This document shows, piece by piece, positions 30,378-42,174 of a stretch of 46,225 nt of DNA. The DNA comes from Ectocarpus siliculosus (lineage: Eukaryota; Sar; Phaeophyceae; Ectocarpales; Ectocarpaceae). The stretch lies in the NCBI GenBank assembly GCA_000310025.1, contig FN649749.1:1920744-1966968 (forward strand). The letters run 5' to 3'. Within the stretch, counting starts at the first letter, position 1. Every line of letters begins with the position of its first letter. The notes beneath the pieces were generated by a model. It saw only the letters and a list, made by a program, of their open reading frames with translations. It did no database searches and was not told the DNA's origin. The translations under genes and the position numbers were made by a program.

Positions 30378-32250
30378 TCACCCTCTCAGTATTCGCCAAC
30401 AGCTCCGAAAATAGCACTGGTAGCTACTCTCCACCATCGCCCCCGGAGACCCTCCGGCGAGGCACCCCCCGCCGCCAATTGTATTGCGCCCCCAATCCGA
30501 AGGGAGTGCAGCGCGTACTCGGCGGGCTGCAAACCCGCCAACGCCACCACGTGCCGAAATGGCCAAGGTCGCTCGATATTTGGTCCACGTGGCCCGCCGG
30601 CCCTGACCAACACCGAAAGCAACCGAAGGCGCACGCGAAGGCAAAAAGGTAAAAAGAGAAAGCAGCTTTATCATCACATCCATCCACTGCACCACCCCCG
30701 TTATCGACCCCGTAACACGGGCCTTGGCGCGTCCGCGTGCACACAGCCCCTTTCCGAAACTGGTCCCCTGTGGAAGAGCGAAAACGCACCCCCACACCAT
30801 CCGCCGCCGGCCAATGTGCCTACTGAAGCAACTGCTCTGCTCCCGGAAACAACGCTCCGTCCCCCCGACGAAACCCATGAATCTCATTCATAGACAATTT
30901 CGACACCGCAAACGTCTCGGATGCTCGCGTCGAAAAAAAGGGAGAAGCACTGAGCGCGCAGAAATATAATACGCCCACCTACGCCCCAACGGTACCCGAC
31001 GAATCCCCTGTTGCAACACCGCCCCAAGACACCGCCCGCCGCACCAGCTGCTGAGTGCCCACATCGGCATGCCCCCGCGCCGCCCAACGGAGAGCACAAC
31101 GCACCAGCGGATGCTGCGTGTCAAAAGGTGACTTGCAATGGTGAATTGCAAGGTCGACTGCTGCAGACCCAACGCAGAAAAGCCATACGCAACAAACTTG
31201 ATCAGCGACATCACGCGGCACACGGCACAGTCACAGCAGCAATGAACTCCGGCCGATGCACGACGGCCACACAATAATTCACCCAGCCTCCCAAAAGACC
31301 CAGGTAAGTTCTCTCAGACGTTCGCGCACGTGACTGGCGGACGAGGCTGGCCCCAGCATGGCGGAGCACATCTCTTGCCCAGCTTGATTCAACTTCACTT
31401 TCTGCCATCGCACATTCGGGGCAGCAGCACAGAGGTTGTTGTACACGTCAGCGGGAGGCCAGCGAGAAATGCCACCAGCAAGCGAATTTAGCACACCAGG
31501 CACATGCGACGAATAAACAGCCACCCGCTAGACACTTCAAGTGCCCCCAACATCCGCATAAGTGCGCTGACCGCGGCTCCGTGCCACCGCGACAACGCTG
31601 AATCTACGCTTACTGGCTGAATTATGTCCCCGCAACTGGATGTAATCTGGCAACGGCCGGCACATGCTGCTGCAGGGGAATCAGAACCTACGCCCCAGCA
31701 AACATACCGAGCAGCTCAAGAATGTCAATGCTAATATCAAGCTCTGACACCGACTTGCTAGACCCCAAAAAACAGGATCGTCACTCGTCAGCTCACGCCG
31801 ACAGTAACATCGGTATGCACACAATACGCCCCGAATGCGGTTTTGGAAGCATCGGCAAACAAAGCCATGGTTGGACGACGAAGCACAACATTGTGAACAC
31901 AGCTGCCCCGCACGCGACGTGATACCCTGCTCCACAACCAACGCCAAGAATCAAAATCATCGTGAAACAAGGGTCCCATCACGACACGTCTGTTGGGGTT
32001 GGAGACACGCGAAGGGAAACCTCAGAGTGCGGCATGCCAGCAGAAGCCGACAAAGAATTTTCTTGGGGCGCAGGGCAAAGGCCACGTGAAGAAGAAAACC
32101 GGTAAATTTGCGTTTGTGCTTCTTGGTCACGCGAGAGGCCATCATCTCAGTTGGCCATTGAATCGGTGAAAACCCAGAGGTAAAGACTTCACCATTGTTT
32201 TGATTTGTTTGTCCTGGACCAAGGGGCGCCGTTCGTTTCCAGTCCAAGCG
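30378..32250 (-). pseudogene. DIRS/YR-type retrotransposon remnant (RNase H and tyrosine recombinase)
   Basis: Reading the minus strand from 32250 down, fragments appear in Pol order but in different frames. The junction after reverse transcriptase is KFTGFLLHVAFALRP. RNase H follows with FADASKTAFGAYC (31.85 kb) and ELDISIDILELLG (31.73 kb), and ends with PGVLN then GGISRWPP (31.48 kb). The recombinase N domain follows (TYLGLLGGWVNYC, then LIKFVAYGFSALGLQQST). Its catalytic part has HSLRIGGA (30485-30508), the His-x-x-Arg of tyrosine recombinases, and a shifted-frame SSYQCYFR that would hold the Tyr nucleophile. Frame changes and stops are frequent and the polymerase catalytic region is missing, so it is dead. 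It stops about 170 bp short of the TPR gene. Confidence 0.8.
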
Positions 32251-32422
32251 CCGCAGGTATGGCTCCTTTCCTTTTGTAACAGAACCTTATTCACGCCTAC
32301 TACGGCACGCAACAATTCAATACCAGCACTTGATGCGTATGCTTTAGAACATGAGCCGCCAGTCTTTCTTTTTGCCTTGGATTCGCATGGTTGAACTTGG
32401 CGCGTAAGCCGCCACACCCGTT

Positions 32423-32998
32423 GTGCGTTCTATCGCTTGTGGTATACCGCAGATCAACGTCGACATCATGGAGATTCTCCGCCTGGAGGCCGAGCTGAAG
32501 ACCTCATGTGAAAGTGAAACATCGCATGTCAGTCTAGACGCCAAGGTGAATATCCTCAAGTACCTTCAAGTCCAGGCGGTACAACAGTTTCAAGCAGCGT
32601 ACGACGAATTGTACTACAAGCTCAACCTGACGGGAGAGCTTGATTGTCTTCGCAGCATCGCCCGGGCCCGATCGACGGGCTTCTTCCAGCCCAAGGTCCT
32701 GGACCTTCGGGGCTGCTGTGAGGACGGACAGCTTGAAAAGAGGCTACAGTTCTATCTTTAGGACGCCGAGCTTGCAAGGCCTCATTTGAACGAGCTCGTA
32801 ACCCAAATTGGACAAGAACCGAGCATGTACGAGGTTCAATGCGCGAACGTCAAGTCACGGGAAAGTACGCGACGGAAAGCGAACACGTTCTATGCTGGGG
32901 ACGTCAGACAGGTTGCTGACATGGCTGGGGTGACTGTGATCTGCGCCACACCGAAGGCCTTGAAAGAGGCGTACTTGGCAATCATGGGATTGCGCAAG
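32423..32998 (+). pseudogene. N-terminal exon with RelA/SpoT-like nucleotidyltransferase segment
   Basis: A 192-codon exon with one internal TAG (32759-32761) and a GTAAGT donor after LRK. The start could be ATG 32423 or 32468. A TACCGCAG acceptor at about 32445-32452 also allows an internal exon. The first half is helical (MEILRLEAELKTSCES, then QQFQAAYDELYYKLN). After the stop the frame continues DAELARPHLNELVTQIG, then VKSRESTRRK, VRQVADMAGVTVICATP and LKEAYLAIMG. That order (VKS..S..RK, then D.AGV.V) matches the start of the RelA/SpoT synthetase fold that makes (p)ppGpp or similar. The catalytic Glu/Asp set cannot be verified. CTT-CAG to CTT-TAG is the simplest cause of the stop. Confidence 0.6.
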
Positions 32999-33171
32999 GT
33001 AAGTAGGACATGCAGGTTTGCCGACAACCCGCAATTTTTGCGAGTTCCTTTGCTCGAGGTTTCCTCCGAGAAGTGTTGGTAGGATCAGCAGTTTTGGCGC
33101 CCGCAATGAGGTCCCTTTCGTCCGCCTGCCAGCAGCCACTCGCTTACGTCCACCCACCACTTTCTTCACAG

Positions 33172-36100
33172 GGCAAGGTTGCTGAGGCCAACCCGTTGAA
33201 CGAGCGGTCACTGGCTATTCGAGAAAAAGCCTTGGGGCCGGAGCACCCGGATGTGGCTCAGTCGCTCAACAACAGGGCGCAGTTGTTGACAGCTCAGGTG
33301 CGCGTCCAAGGATTTTCCTGGAATACCACGGGGTCGAAAACTACTACAAGCGAGTGGAATATTTCGGTTTTGGCAGACCGCTGGCTGACCGAACCCACTT
33401 TGTATGGAACAGGGTAAGTACGACGAGGCCAAGCCACTTCATGAACGGTCACTGTTAATACGAGAGAAGACGCTGGGCCCGGAGTGGTGTGTCCGAGTCG
33501 CTCAACAACCTGGCGGGGTGCTTGGAGAGCCAGGTGAGAACCAAACGAATTTTCTAGATGCTGCTATCATAAGACAATATATAGTCTCACGCAGTTCCAG
33601 GTCTCAATTTGGCTCTTGTATGGCTTTCCGCCGCACGGTTCACCACATGTCGTCACGAGTGTGCTGAGACATAGCCACTCTGTGAACGGTCACAAGTCGT
33701 TCCAGGGTTCTGGGCCTGGAGCACCCGGATGCCGTCCAGGCATTTGTTTTGTTTCACACTTCGAATTGCCTTGCCCGTCACGTTCCAGGGCAAGCACGAA
33801 GAGGCCGAGCCTCTGTACAGACGCTCGCTCGCCATCGATGAGGAAGTCTACGGTCCTGACCACCCGGAAGTCGCTACAGACCTCAACAACTTGGCGGGGT
33901 TGTTGGAGACACAAGTGAGAACCAAAGGATGCTTCTGGATACTGCGTGCCAAGGCACACTTAGGCCGAGCCACTATGAGGTATGGCAAGCGATAAACGAC
34001 TTGGTTTCGAAACACACGAACATGGCCACAACGCTCACCAACCGCGCGCTCATTCGTCCGCAATGAGCTTTGCTCGCCTTGGCCAAGCTCGCATCAAGCT
34101 TTTCCTTTCCCCTTCCAGGGCAAATATGCTGAGGCGGACCGTCTGTACCTTCGAGCTATTGAGATCGGAGAGAAAGCGTTGGGGCCTGACCACCCAAATC
34201 TGGCGATATCGCTCAACAACCGGGCGATGTTATTGGAGAACCTGGTGAGAACCAAACAAGCTTCTACACGCTTGTAGCACAAAATGCTCCTCTGAAGTTT
34301 GATTTACTGAAATCCGACTCTCTGCCGCGCTAGTCACCGCAGATCATGACAAGCGTGGTGAGACAGAGCCACTCTGTGAACAGCCACGAGCCCTCGACCG
34401 ATGTTCTGGGCCTGAGGCAGCCGGATGTCGCCCAGGCATTTGTTCCCCCGCACATCCAGCGTCACCAAACGAATTTCTCTCCTACTCTTCTTATTCACAT
34501 TCCAGGGCAAGTATGAAGAGGCCGAGCCTCTGCACAGACGCTCCCTGGCCATCGATGAGGAAGTTTACGGTCCTGACCACCCGAACGTTGCTACAGGTCT
34601 CAGCAACTTGGCGGGGCTATTGGAGAGCCAGGTAAGAACCATTCAATGAAAATAATGTTATGCTTCTACAGTAGAAAGAGCATGCTCCTCGTCAGGTGCA
34701 GAACTCGATTTGACTGAAAATTGACTCTCTGCCGTGCTGTTCAAAGCGCATCGTGACCTAGTATGCTGAGACAGAGCCATCTGTGAACAGGCACAAGTCT
34801 TGTGAGGGAAGATTTTGACTTAGGGCAACCGGATGTCGCCCAGGCATTTGTTTTCTCGCACATCCGGCGTCACCAAACGAATTATCTCCTTCCGTTCCCG
34901 TCACATTCCAGGGCAAGGATGAAGAGGCCGAGCCTCTGTGCTGACGCTCGCTGGCCATCGATGAGAAAGTTTACGATCCTGACCACCCGGAAGTCGCTAC
35001 AGACCTCAACAACTTGGCGGGGTTGTTGGAGACCCAGGTGAGGATGCTTCAACTTAGATGCTACAGATGAACATATTCCTCGGCAGTTCGAGATCTCGAT
35101 TTGACTGAAATTGGACCTCTGCCACACGGGTGACCACCTTTCATGGCAAGTATGCTGGGACGGAGCCGCTGTATGAGCGATCATGTCCCACACGAGGAAA
35201 GGTGCTGGGCCTGTAGCACACTGGTATAGCACAGGCGCTGAACGGCCGGGCGGGCGTGGTTGAGAACCTATTCTTCGATGTAGATCCCATTTTGATTCCA
35301 CTGTGAGCACGACGCTGCCACGCTGTCTACCACTGCATACCAGGGCAAGCAAAGTGAGGCCGGGCCACTGTACTAGCGGTCGCAGACTATACGAGAGGAG
35401 GTTCTAGGTCCGGAGCATCCCGATGTGGCCACAACGCTCAACAACCGGGCGGGGTTGTTTAGAGATCAGGTGAGGGCAGATCGAACCCACTCTGTATCGC
35501 GCAGGGTAAGTACGACGAGGCTGAGCCACTTTACGAGAGAAGGCGCTGGGTCCGGAGCACCTCAAGGTGACCCGGTCGCTCGACAAACCGGTGGCTCAGT
35601 CGCTCAACAACTGGGCGTGCAAGAATGTGTCTTCGAACCACTTTGGCACATCGTCGTGATACAAACAACTCTTTTTGGGGGGTGCAACTCCCGTGCGATG
35701 TCGAAGCACCGCCGTGCAGATGGTCGTACTGCGTACAACAATTGCTGTTCAAGTCCCGTATATTGTGGCATTTCCCTTCGGATGGGCACCTTTGAGTGTA
35801 GCGCCCCCACTCGTAAGCACCACCTCTGTCTCTTGCACAAAAACTTCAGGCTGTAGGTTGTGTCTGCATTGTCGCTCAAACCCGCCGTTAAGTTCTCAAT
35901 TCGTGCAATATAATTTTCTGTGCGGAATTTGCGTCCCGTTATCAGGTTCTCAAAGCGCTGTACTGCTGTACTATTGCATGCGTTGCGTCTTCCTTTCTAC
36001 GTAGGCATGCGGCACCGTTCTCTCGAAGCCTGTGTTGACATGGCAATCTCATAACCCTATTATTGTTTCGAACATCCACAGGGAAAGCACACAGAGGCAG

Positions 36101-36192
36101 CGTCGCTCTTGGAAAGGGCCCTGACAATCAGGATAGATAAACTTGGAGAAGACCACCCACACACCATGAGCACCCGGACACTCTTGCAACAG
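33172..36192 (+). repeat. Tandem array of single-TPR exons with intronic relics
   Basis: Ten recognisable TPR exons and at least four fossil ones lie here. Intact 126-bp exons are 33172, 33789, 34119 and 34506. Those at 34912 and 35344 are full length with one stop each. The final one (36082-36192) is shortened to 37 residues (GKHTEAASLLERALTIRIDK). Fossils without splice sites start near 33668, 34355, 34763 and 35146 (GAGACAGAGCC-type starts), always about 125-150 bp upstream of a better exon. Intron blocks such as CTCGATTTGACTGAAA are duplicated with them. The duplicated unit was therefore a fossil exon plus an exon plus introns; 34506 to 34912 gives a 406-bp period. Confidence 0.85.
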
Positions 36193-36533
36193 GTTTGTGC
36201 ACAGGAATACAATGCATCGAAGGACAACCAACTGTTTCGTCTAGGCAATCTTCGTTTGTCCACACGACCCGTAAGCGCGCTTCTTCTCGCTCCTCACTCA
36301 GTGTAGCAGATCTCTGTTAAACGAAGCAATACGAATGCGATGGGAATACGATTGAGTATGTTCCTACTGTGAAGGCAGTACCTTCATCTGTTCAAGTTTG
36401 TGCACCATCCCGCTGCGTGCAGGTGAGCGCAATGGGCAGCGCAGCGTCGCCTGGTTCTTCTGCGGAACCATCCGACGACGACGCGAGCAGCGCGACAGGA
36501 GGCATTGAAGAAGTAAAAGCCATGTATAGGTAA

Positions 36534-39065
36534 GGTCGAGGCTTCACCCAACGGTCGACCAGCCGGACGGTTTGCTACCTACGACGCAATCAGTTATACC
36601 AGTGTCCACCTGGACCCTGTAAGAATTTTTCCGAGAGGTCCGAGAAGAATCCTCACGTTTTGAGTTATATGTTTTTGGTGCATTCGGCAGAAGGGGAAGG
36701 GGGTCAGGGTCCCGGCCATCTGGCATCGCACTGCATAACACCTCAAGGTCGGCTTGTCTGGATAGCTGGGGCACATAGAGAAGGCGAAGTGTCTTGGTGA
36801 CAGGCTTTTGATTGGGAGGGGAGAGACTAGCGGGGTCGCGGAGAAGTAATAGCCACGATAAAAGGACGGGTAGACGACTCCCCGAAATTCCTTTTGTCCC
36901 CAATCGGAAATTCGATTCGAAAATACTTGGTGCATGTGCGATTCATTAGGCTGGGACGAATCACACAATAGAGTGGCTAATGCAGTGCACGATTCAAAAC
37001 CCCCTCATAGCTGCTCTAAGTACGCTCCCGGTCATCTTGCGCGTCCCTCGTGGGCACCTGCGTCGTTTTCGCTCGGAAAAAATGCGATAGTCAGGATAAC
37101 GGCCAGCCCGCACGCAAGAAGCATGTCACGATGATCGGGGCGGTGCTCAGGGCCGTGCGGGTGTTGGTGGATAGGGGTGGGAGGGAGTTAGTTTGTGCTA
37201 GAACACTCCGTGCATGGGCTGAAAGGGCGAGAGACGGGTGAGAGGCGCATGTGCTTTATGACGCATTTTTGGACCGGTGGGTGTGACAAGATGCAGTGGA
37301 GCATGCAAAAGTGGCCCCATGCACCGGTCGGCATTTTTGAAGGCCAGGGGATGCGCGAACGTTGCTTCAAAGGGTGACCCTGGTGCATGTCTGGGCAGAT
37401 GGGCTGGCTGTGTTGGGGCTTACGTGTTGGCTATGTACAATATTTTTTCGGGAGCGTGCATGGGGTGTCAGCTGGCCGCCCCAAAAACACGTAGAAATCG
37501 GAGAGAAGCTTGAGGGAAGCTGTGGAAGCACAAAAGTAAACAATTGGAGGCAAAGAGCAAGCTGCGTTCGATAGAAACTATTCCCTGTCATTTCTTCCCG
37601 GTGGCGTGGCTTGTTTTGGCACGCATCGTGGCAGGTTTTTTGTTATTGTAGCTCGTGCGTCACTATTTTTTTGGGGTTCCGTCTGCAAAACACGCACAAG
37701 CTGGGGTTCAGGTAGATTAGAAGCGTGCGAGACGTTCGGCTTCGCCAGTTTGATATATCTCTTCCCTCAGGGGCTCGGGCAATACAAGTGTACGGCAGTT
37801 CGAAAGGAATACAAGTGTACGGCAATTCGAAAACAAAACAGCAACAAAAGGTCTTGGACTCTTTGTGGCGGCGGTGCAACCGCCTTGCTTGTCCAATTCA
37901 TTAGACTGAACCACCACAACAACAAACCCTCGTAACACGACAACAAGCCGCGCCCGTTTTTCCTCGTCCCCCTTCCCGTTTGAACATGAAAGGTACTGCT
38001 GCTGCTGCTGCTGCCGCCACCGCCGCCCTGCTACTGAGAGAAAACACCCCCATCATCTATCTACAGCTCCCACAGCCGTACCGCAACGCCGGACTTTCAA
38101 AAAACCTCGCCGACAAAGGATGCGAAAAACGGCGTCGACCAAAGCTGTATCCTGCTTGTCGGTGCGCGGGGACAACGAGTGGGGCCACAAGAAGTGCGTG
38201 AGAAACGGCGGTTGTCAGCGAAGAAAAAAGAGACGCGGATCACATACCGTCTTTGCTGACCGAGCCATTCCTGTACGTTTGACCTCGCCGCCCTGGAAGA
38301 TGGCTTTTCGAAGAATGAGAGAAAGATTCTCTTTTTTTTGTCTGCGGGTCGTGCAGTTAATATTCCGCTGATCAGAATTGGTCCGGCACCACAGCGCAAC
38401 ATCATCGCTATTGCGCCGAACACCGGAACACCCAAACTGAGTTCGGCACATCCATACATACATTTAGTCTTGTAAGGTGTGCGTTAGCATGCCAACATTC
38501 GCATGTAGATGCATCAATCCGAAGATCAAGCCCTAAACAGGTCAAGTCTATCGCACAGTCCCAAAGCACCTACCTGCGATTGGTACATTCCTCTTTCTCG
38601 GACTACAACGCGACAAATGCACACGGGTTGGAAACCAAACGAAACATCAAACAGCCCACTTTGTGCTTCCCAAACGTCAAAGACCAAGAGCGATATTCGT
38701 GTGACTCAAATGAGGACGACCCAACACTGTAGCAGTGAACGAGGGACACACGAACCAACCCGAAAGTGCTCATTGAATCCCCAGGTGATGCGCTCGTCCC
38801 TTCCCCTGCGACCTGCTTGTAACTCGTATGTTCTGGCTTGGTCCGACATGGTTGGACCCCGAGAAGGTTTGTAGGTGTGCGTGGCGGCGATGTCTAGTGT
38901 ACACAAGTAAGTTGATATATCCTCCGAGGATGCCCGCCCGCTCCCCGTGACGGCAATGACAAATGGCAATACAACGAAGCTCTGCTTCTTCAGCTTCCTC
39001 TTGGGGGGGCACATAGACAACAAGCAATTGCCTCCACCGTGCCAGCAGAGTACCCCTCACTTCCT
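36534..39065. other. No supportable gene between TPR and ankyrin loci
   Basis: Frames of 100-120 codons occur on both strands (for example minus 36544-36903 and plus 38509-38874), but none shows a motif or convincing splice sites. There is a short CTG run inside a small frame near 37990. The right-hand part should include the 3' untranslated region of the ankyrin gene, which reads leftward. Confidence 0.45.
37781..37833. repeat. 27-bp tandem duplication
   Basis: AATACAAGTGTACGGCAGTT at 37781 is repeated at 37808 with one difference (AATT for AGTT). Two copies only. Confidence 0.85.
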
Positions 39066-40094
39066 TCACAGATACCCCATGATCGTCCGGAACACCCCCT
39101 CCTGCTTCAGCCGCAGCACCCTACCCGTCAGCTCCATCCACTCCCAGTGGGCTCGTGAACCTATCTCCCAGCGGACTCGTGAACCTAACAAGACCTTCAC
39201 CCAATCCCCATGGGCTCGTATTCGGCTACGTAATGCGACTATTTGCGGTCGAGCCCTCGACGCCACGAGCAAGCCCCGACGACGCCACACCTCCCTGGCG
39301 ACCGTAGCGTTCGCCAGCAGCTTGAGTACGCGCTCCACGCGCCTAAGTTCTTGCTCTTTGCCGGCCTCATGATAATACGTACTTCGCCGAAACGCATCAG
39401 TCCTATCAGCGGGAGTGTCACCGTAATGAGTAGTTGCTGTTTCGTCCGCCCCCCGACTCAGCAGGAGGCCTACCATCTCCACCGCGCCTGGCTTCGATGC
39501 CTTAGTCTATTAAGTTATCTGCTGCTCTGTGCAGTGGGATGCATCCATACTTATCACGAGCAGAGCGTTGATGTCCGCTCCGCGCTTGAGCAAAGCGACG
39601 GCAGCTTCAAGACTCAAATCGTCGGAAGCATCGTGAAGAGATGTACCACCGCCTGCGTCCCTTTCATGCGTGCTGGCCCCAGCCCCTACGAGAATGGCGA
39701 TTGCCTCTGGCTGGATGTTTTCGCGGCCATGTGAAGGGCTGTAATTAATTCCGGATTCTCGGTGCCATTCGTTGACGTCAACCCCGTGTCTGATCAATGC
39801 AGACAAGACGAGCGCATGGCCGTTCGCGGCGGCCAGCTGGAGGGCTGAGAAAACTCCACCTCGTCGAAGGCTGGCGTCCGCACCGGCGGCTAGGAGAGCT
39901 TCCACGATCTCTGTATTTCCATCTCTCGAAGCAGTATCTAGAGGCGTTTCGTGGTGATGCTTGGCGTCTAGAGATGCGCCGTCCGCTACCAGCTTTTTGG
40001 TGAGGTCATAATCGCCACTGCGCACGGCCCTAGTCAACTCCGTGCCCTGGTCCACAGAAAGTCGATCATCAAGCATGGTGCTGTTATTGTCCAT
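39066..40094 (-). CDS. Ankyrin-repeat protein, two exons
   Basis: Exons are complement 39558-40094 and 39066-39500. A 57-nt intron (39501-39557) starts GTGATAAGT, ends ACTAAG and is phase 0. The product is 323 residues from MDNNSTMLDD. Five to six ankyrin repeats span residues ~16-205, with clear helix-turn cores (GNTEIVEALLAAGADAS, NGHALVLSALIRHGVDVN, EAAVALLKRGADINAL, AVEMVGLLLSRGADE). The C-terminal third has a basic segment with WRRRGLLVASRA and ends EGVFRTIMGYL, a tail I associate with brown-algal ankyrin proteins. There is no signal peptide or membrane segment, so it is probably a cytosolic or nuclear interaction scaffold. No lesion is seen. Without the intron, frame 1 would stop at 39510. 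The start ATG lies 134 bp from a candidate divergent gene. Confidence 0.85.
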
Positions 40095-40228
40095 GAGAGG
40101 AGCTTATTCTGTTGGAAGGTGTGTACAGAAGAGTGATGAGTGAGCAGCTCGTCGGTTAAATTCTGACAGTCCCGCGGGGACTCCGTCACTGTCATTTCGT
40201 TGATTTTCTGCGTCATAAATTATCTCCG

Positions 40229-40691
40229 ATGGTGGAATTTGGTCAACGGCCGGCCATCCTGCTGTCGCTAGGGTCCGTTTCAGCGGCCTCTCCCTTGCAC
40301 TCGGAACGCGACAGCATGTCAAACGAGACCATTTGGCTACCACCAGAGGATGTTTCAAACGCCCCTCCAGAGGGTGACCCTGATCATGTTTCAATCACGC
40401 CGGCCGCGGTTGCTCGTCGAACACCCTTCCCTCTTCGTAGAAGTAACATCGACGGTATGACTTTTTCTTTCACTCTCTGCAACTCTGTTCTTTCTTTCTT
40501 TGCCTTTCGTTCTTCCGTCCCTCCTTGACCTGGGTCGATCGTCTGTATCCCGTTTATTGGCCTTTTTGCTTTGGTTTTTCTTTTTGTTTGCAGCAACAAC
40601 AACTCTCCGCGTGAAGCGCGAAATTACCGTTTCCGTGTGGCCTCCTTACAGGCCATCAGCCTCGTTTCATTTCATTTCACTTGGACTTTGA
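40229..40691 (+). CDS. Candidate small two-exon gene
   Basis: Exon 1 (40229-40454) runs from ATG through MSNETIWLPPEDVSNAPPEG and ends LRRSNID with one leftover base before GTATGA. Exon 2 (40594-40691) follows a TTTGTTTGCAG acceptor and joins in phase. It gives TTTLRVKREITVSVWPPYR and stops at TGA 40689, for about 107 residues. The intron has a strong polypyrimidine tract. No family is recognised. Its start is back to back with the ankyrin gene, leaving 134 bp for a shared promoter. It may be the 5' end of a longer gene or element, or chance. Confidence 0.35.
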
Positions 40692-40965
40692 GTCATTCTC
40701 CACGCGTTCCGATCCTCACCGCGATCGCTCATCATTTCCGATTTCTCTCTTGCCACACCTTTCGCTCTCCGTCTCTCGCGCGCCCCGCGCACATATAGAT
40801 ACACAACCACGCACACACATCCCTGCACAGCCATGTGGCTGTAAAACTTAGTGCGTGTCCCTTCACAGCCACGTGACTGAAAACTAGTGCCTGTGTTGTT
40901 CGGGGTACACCCTTGCTAACACACAACGCATACGCGTTGGTGCTTTTTGGTGCTGCTTCTTCTGT

Positions 40966-41175
40966 ATGGAATTTTTAACGACTGGTGGTGCACCTATGTG
41001 CCTTGCTTTTCACACCTGTCGTCACGTAGAGGCGATGTATTTCAAACGTAGTATCTGGGTGCATGTGGTCTTTCGAGCTTCGTTGATGACATCCTTTTCA
41101 CTCGGTCCATCCAAAAGCGTGATGAGAAGTGCACCATGCTTATCGATGCCGTTGTATGCAATACGCCGATCATGA
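40966..41175 (+). pseudogene. Ty1/copia-like reverse transcriptase fragment
   Basis: One frame reads AMYFKRSIWVHVVF. A frame shift then gives SFVDDILFTRS at about 41077-41109. FVDD preceded by a hydrophobic strand is the reverse transcriptase catalytic motif (usually YVDD), and the upstream MYFKR with VHVV order fits copia elements. Nothing before or after it extends the match. It is a short, frameshifted relic. Confidence 0.4.
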
Positions 41176-42174
41176 AGCGACTGCGTGCCATCCTTCACTG
41201 CCCGCCTTACTCAAATAGAGTATCCGAGAGCTGGCCACAGAGCTGACTCTTGTCCACCACCCCACCACTACCGGGCCCCCTGGGGTCAGCCAGTTAAACA
41301 ACGACGTACTTTGTCCACATGATCGTGGTCTCAGAGTCATCGGGGGGCAATGAGAAAAGTTGCTGTCTCGAGGGCACTTTACTACAGCAGCAGCAGTGCC
41401 ACGCAGGCAAAAAACATGTAGCGCTGTTTCATCCCAAGTCTCTAATTCTCCTCTCCTCCTCCCTCCGTGCTGGCGCCTCTCTCTGTCCCTCGTCTTTCTC
41501 AACAGCTCATCTGAAACGTCTTCTTGGAACAATAGAATCGTCTTCTTCGAACAAAAATCGTTGCAGAACTCTTGAGGCCTGCTCAGGGGGGAAGTCATTA
41601 AAACTGACACCATCTTGTAGGTTTCTCTCTTCCCTGCAAAACTCAAGTATATATACATTCTTGCGCCCTCCGCTCGCCCTACATTTCCTCACCTGGCCCC
41701 AATCCCTCTCCTACCATGTATGTACCTGCCTCTCTGTCAATAAAACCCGTGCCAAGCCTATGCCTGCGTATTCGTTCGGGAAGGAAGAACAAGCAAACCT
41801 GAAACGGATGGAGGGCAGTAAAAGTAGAGCCAACAACATGTCCCCCGGGGAGTAAGCGGGTCGCAAATGTACCGTCATTCCGTGCGTCCCCTTGCTCACC
41901 ATCATCGTCGGCGGGTTGTCGAGAAGTGCCTATTTAGTACACCGCACGGCGACAAGACAAGGGGGCAGGCACAATAACCAATCGAAAACGTTCCGCGGTC
42001 CTCGCTGCAATCCCCACCGTCCATCTACACAGGGATTTCATCGGATCGATGTAATCAAGAACCGACTCGCGGTACGTGACTTCGCCGAACGCCCTGAATC
42101 TGTATGCATGATAGAAATCTCCCGTACGATCGGTCCTTCATAATAGAGAAAAGACACCACAAAAACACGCAGAC

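Larger units (their letters stand above)
32423..36533 (+). pseudogene. RelA/SpoT-like and TPR multi-exon gene, broken or alternatively spliced
   Basis: Exons read 32423-32998, 33172-33297, 33413-33533, 33789-33914, 34119-34244, 34506-34631, 34912-35037, 35344-35469, 35505 onward (deleted), 36082-36192 and 36423-36533. Introns are GT-AG, and intact exons begin and end in phase 0. Each TPR exon codes one 42-residue repeat of kinesin-light-chain type (GPEHPDVAxSLNNRAxLL). Lesions are TAG at 32759, a 5-base deletion in 33413-33533, TGA in 34912-35037, TAG in 35344-35469 and a deletion after 35505. The last exon (VSAMGSAASPGSSAEP, Asp-rich) stops at TAA 36531, although TATAG|GTAAGG there could be a donor. 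TPR arrays bind protein partners. In brown algae such modular genes are proposed to be immune-receptor-like. Taken as written it is a pseudogene, but skipping broken TPR exons would keep frame. Confidence 0.75.

Noticed and set aside
30378-30887. 169-codon minus-strand frame as an intact protein
   Set aside because: The recombinase motifs HSLRIGGA and SSYQCYFR lie in different frames here, so it is part of a frameshifted remnant.
36544-36903. Minus-strand frame downstream of the TPR gene
   Set aside because: No motif, no splice context, and it lies where the TPR gene's 3' flank is expected.
38097-38459. Overlapping frames on both strands near the CTG run
   Set aside because: Both strands are open with no recognised domain; Cys-rich spacing does not fit a known finger.
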